DNA of 6,333 nt from JAFGPL01 sp046485045 (GTDB taxonomy: Bacteria > Bacteroidota > Bacteroidia > Bacteroidales > UBA10428). Position 1 is the stretch's first letter, and every line of letters starts with the position of its first letter. A program made the translations under genes and the position numbers. The stretch is from positions 1 through 6,333 of the forward strand of contig JAWOHT010000254.1 of the NCBI GenBank assembly GCA_046485045.1, in the 5' to 3' direction. Under the pieces are notes generated by a model that ran no database searches, was not told the origin of the DNA, and saw only the letters and a list, made by a program, of their open reading frames with translations. Positions 5,059-6,333 of this stretch are shown piece by piece.

Positions 5059-5063
5059 GATTT

Positions 5064-5411
5064 ATGCAAATAGATGATTTAATAAAGTATTTTTTACCGG
5101 ACGATATAGTGTCATATTTTGAGCCAGTTGATATAAAAGAAAGGACAGGCCAATTGACTATATATTTGGATGAACGTAATATCCTGCCACCGGAATTAGA
5201 AGGTAAACCAGTTGTGTCAAAAGGGTTCCAGCCCCCAGTATTGCTTGAAGATTTTCCTATCCGGTACAGGAAAGTTGTACTTTCAGTACGTAAGCGAAAA
5301 TGGGTTGACAAATCTGATGGCAAGGTTTATTCCCGCAATTGGGAATTGAAAGCAAAAGGCACAAGCTACACAAAGGAGTTTGGCGCTTTTTTAAAAGGTA
5401 TTGTTGGATAA
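5064..5411 (+). CDS. ISAon1-type transposase, N-terminal region
   Basis: A 115-residue protein beginning MQIDDLIKYFLPDDIVSYFE and containing ERTGQLTIYLDERNILPPEL and VRKRKWVDKSDGKVYSRNWE. I recognise this as the separately encoded N-terminal region of ISAon1/ISL3-like transposases common in Bacteroidota. It lacks the DDE residues and probably contributes to end recognition. Its last codons overlap the downstream catalytic frame (+1 relative), which is open from 5395. Since a stop lies at 5392-5394 in that frame, any frameshift must occur at 5395-5411. The ATG at 5064 is the first in frame, with no strong Shine-Dalgarno at the normal distance. Confidence 0.8.
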   Translation: MQIDDLIKYFLPDDIVSYFEPVDIKERTGQLTIYLDERNILPPELEGKPVVSKGFQPPVLLEDFPIRYRKVVLSVRKRKWVDKSDGKVYSRNWELKAKGTSYTKEFGAFLKGIVG

Positions 5412-6333
5412 CAACCCTGTAAGTGCCAATAGTATCGGAAAATATTTTAAGGTAAACGGGAGTAGCCTTGCAAGGCAGTATAAGAACCACCTGAGTGGTT
5501 ATGAACAATGGGAACAGCTGTTACATGCTGAAGATTGGATACTCTTTGAAGATAACCTGGGCTCATTTGTCTGTATAGATGAAGTTAGCCTATCAGATGG
5601 TGAACTTTATACCGTGGTCACAAATGGTGGCGCTAAGTGTCAAAAAGGGTCTTTGATAGCCATGATAAAGGGTGTCCGTTCATCAGACGTTTGTTCAATA
5701 TTAGAAAAGATACCAATAAGCAAAAGATATTTTGTCAAAGAGGTAACCCTTGACCTGGCCAATAATATGCAGAAGATTGCCAGGGTAACCTTTCCTAAAG
5801 CTACTATAATTTCCGACCGCTTCCATGTACAAAAATTGCCCACAGAAGCTTTACAGGAAATGAGGATAAAACTTAGATGGGAAGCCATCGATGAAGAGAA
5901 TGAAAACATAGTTAATGCTAAAAAAGAAGGAAATAACTATTCGCCTAAGATTTATACAAACGGTGACACTAAAAAACAACTCCTTGCTAGAAGCCGGTAC
6001 TTGCTTTTCAAAACCCCCAATAAATGGACTAATAAACAGAAACAAAGGGCAACAATATTGTTCAAACTGTATCCTGAGCTTCACAATGCCTATAAATTGA
6101 CCATGATGTTTAGGGGAATTTATGAACATTCAAAATCTGTTGAAGATGCAAAAAGAAGAATAACTGACTGGTATGATAAAGTAAATGCCTGTGGTTTTAA
6201 GTCTTTTATAACTGCTGCAAATTCAATAATTATCCATCAGGAAACAATCCTTGCATATTTTATTAAGCGCAGGACAAATGCATTGGCAGAAAATTTCAAT
6301 GGAAAAATAAAAGCTTTTAGGGCGGTATTTAGA
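5401..6333 (+). CDS. ISL3-like DDE transposase, catalytic part (cut by window edge)
   Basis: A 311-codon open frame running off the window, not listed with an ATG because none occurs near its start. Residues about 8-33 (VSANSIGKYFKVNGSSLARQ) look like a helix-turn-helix. The DDE triad of the ISL3 family is visible: D60 in FVCIDEVSLSDGELYTVVTN, D139 in ATIISDRFHVQK, and E297 in RTNALAENFNGKIK, with a long insertion between the second D and the E as in this family. The frame begins at TTG codons (5401, 5404) overlapping the upstream stop (TTGTTGGATAA). Expression may therefore use a +1 (or -2) frameshift or stop-start reinitiation, with AAAAGG at 5393-5398 as a possible ribosome site. Reading from 5401 is a convention, not a proven start. 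Confidence 0.85.
   Translation, partial: MLDNNPVSANSIGKYFKVNGSSLARQYKNHLSGYEQWEQLLHAEDWILFEDNLGSFVCIDEVSLSDGELYTVVTNGGAKCQKGSLIAMIKGVRSSDVCSILEKIPISKRYFVKEVTLDLANNMQKIARVTFPKATIISDRFHVQKLPTEALQEMRIKLRWEAIDEENENIVNAKKEGNNYSPKIYTNGDTKKQLLARSRYLLFKTPNKWTNKQKQRATILFKLYPELHNAYKLTMMFRGIYEHSKSVEDAKRRITDWYDKVNACGFKSFITAANSIIIHQETILAYFIKRRTNALAENFNGKIKAFRAVFR

Larger units (their letters stand above)
5015..6333 (+). mobile_element. ISL3-like (ISAon1-type) insertion sequence, 3' end outside the window
   Basis: The element carries a split DDE transposase. Its left end is placed at GGCTCAAAGAAAATTTTAGG (5015-5034), because ISL3-family ends commonly begin GGCTC and are followed by an A-rich stretch just before the first gene. 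The right inverted repeat and target duplication cannot be seen, so the left boundary is an inference and could be off by several bases. Confidence 0.6.

Noticed and set aside
4652..5069. Minus-strand open frames at 4652-4906 and 4815-5069
   Set aside because: They run through palindromes and hairpins, are cysteine-rich without motifs, and overlap the nucleotidyltransferase or the IS end.
1..6333. CRISPR array, tRNA or rRNA
   Set aside because: There is no regular repeat-spacer spacing, cloverleaf or rRNA-like stretch; the repeats are few, long and palindromic.

Overview
The window looks like an accessory, recombination-rich stretch of a Bacteroidota chromosome or plasmid. Support for this: AT-rich genes with weak Shine-Dalgarno sequences, matches to the Bacteroidota -7 promoter consensus TAnnTTTG, a lipoprotein plus outer-membrane protein pair, and a split ISL3-like (ISAon1-type) transposase of a kind familiar from that phylum. 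The lineage call is inference, because no rRNA or housekeeping gene is present.

Layout. Positions 1-290 are a GC-rich block with no convincing gene, ending abruptly in AT-rich DNA. Positions 290-472 are an AT-rich leader with a 9-bp inverted repeat and a repeated 10-mer. Next comes a minimal tyrosine recombinase (473-1060, + strand) that has all the catalytic residues but no N-terminal DNA-binding domain. From about 1119 to 4940 the sequence reads as an array of cassette-like modules, with genes on the - strand, separated by long imperfect palindromes that resemble integron attC sites. Module A (about 1121-3313) carries a lipoprotein (2625-3233) and a signal-peptide/beta-barrel protein (1276-2613) and ends in palindrome 1 (1119-1239). 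Module B (about 3310-4726) carries a nucleotidyltransferase/HEPN pair (4351-4665 and 3966-4346) and ends in palindrome 2 (3310-3377). A group II intron RNA without a reverse transcriptase (about 3386-3950, + strand) lies between the HEPN stop codon and palindrome 2. Module C (about 4721-4940) has no gene; it holds palindrome 3, a strong GC-rich hairpin and a second copy of the palindrome-2 backbone. From about 5015 to the window end is an IS element whose transposase is encoded in two overlapping frames and is cut by the window edge.

The most interesting signal is in palindromes 1 and 3. Each has two 18-nt arms that pair completely on the + strand, and all five departures from Watson-Crick pairing are G.T. 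On the - strand the same positions would be A.C mismatches. The + strand is the bottom strand relative to the module genes, which is the strand that folds and recombines in integrons. TAAC/GTTA-like boxes flank palindromes 1 and 2. No integron integrase is visible, and the only recombinase present is the short one, pointing toward the array, so this is not a canonical integron as seen here. It may be an integrase-less attC cluster, or a related palindrome-bounded cassette system served by another recombinase.
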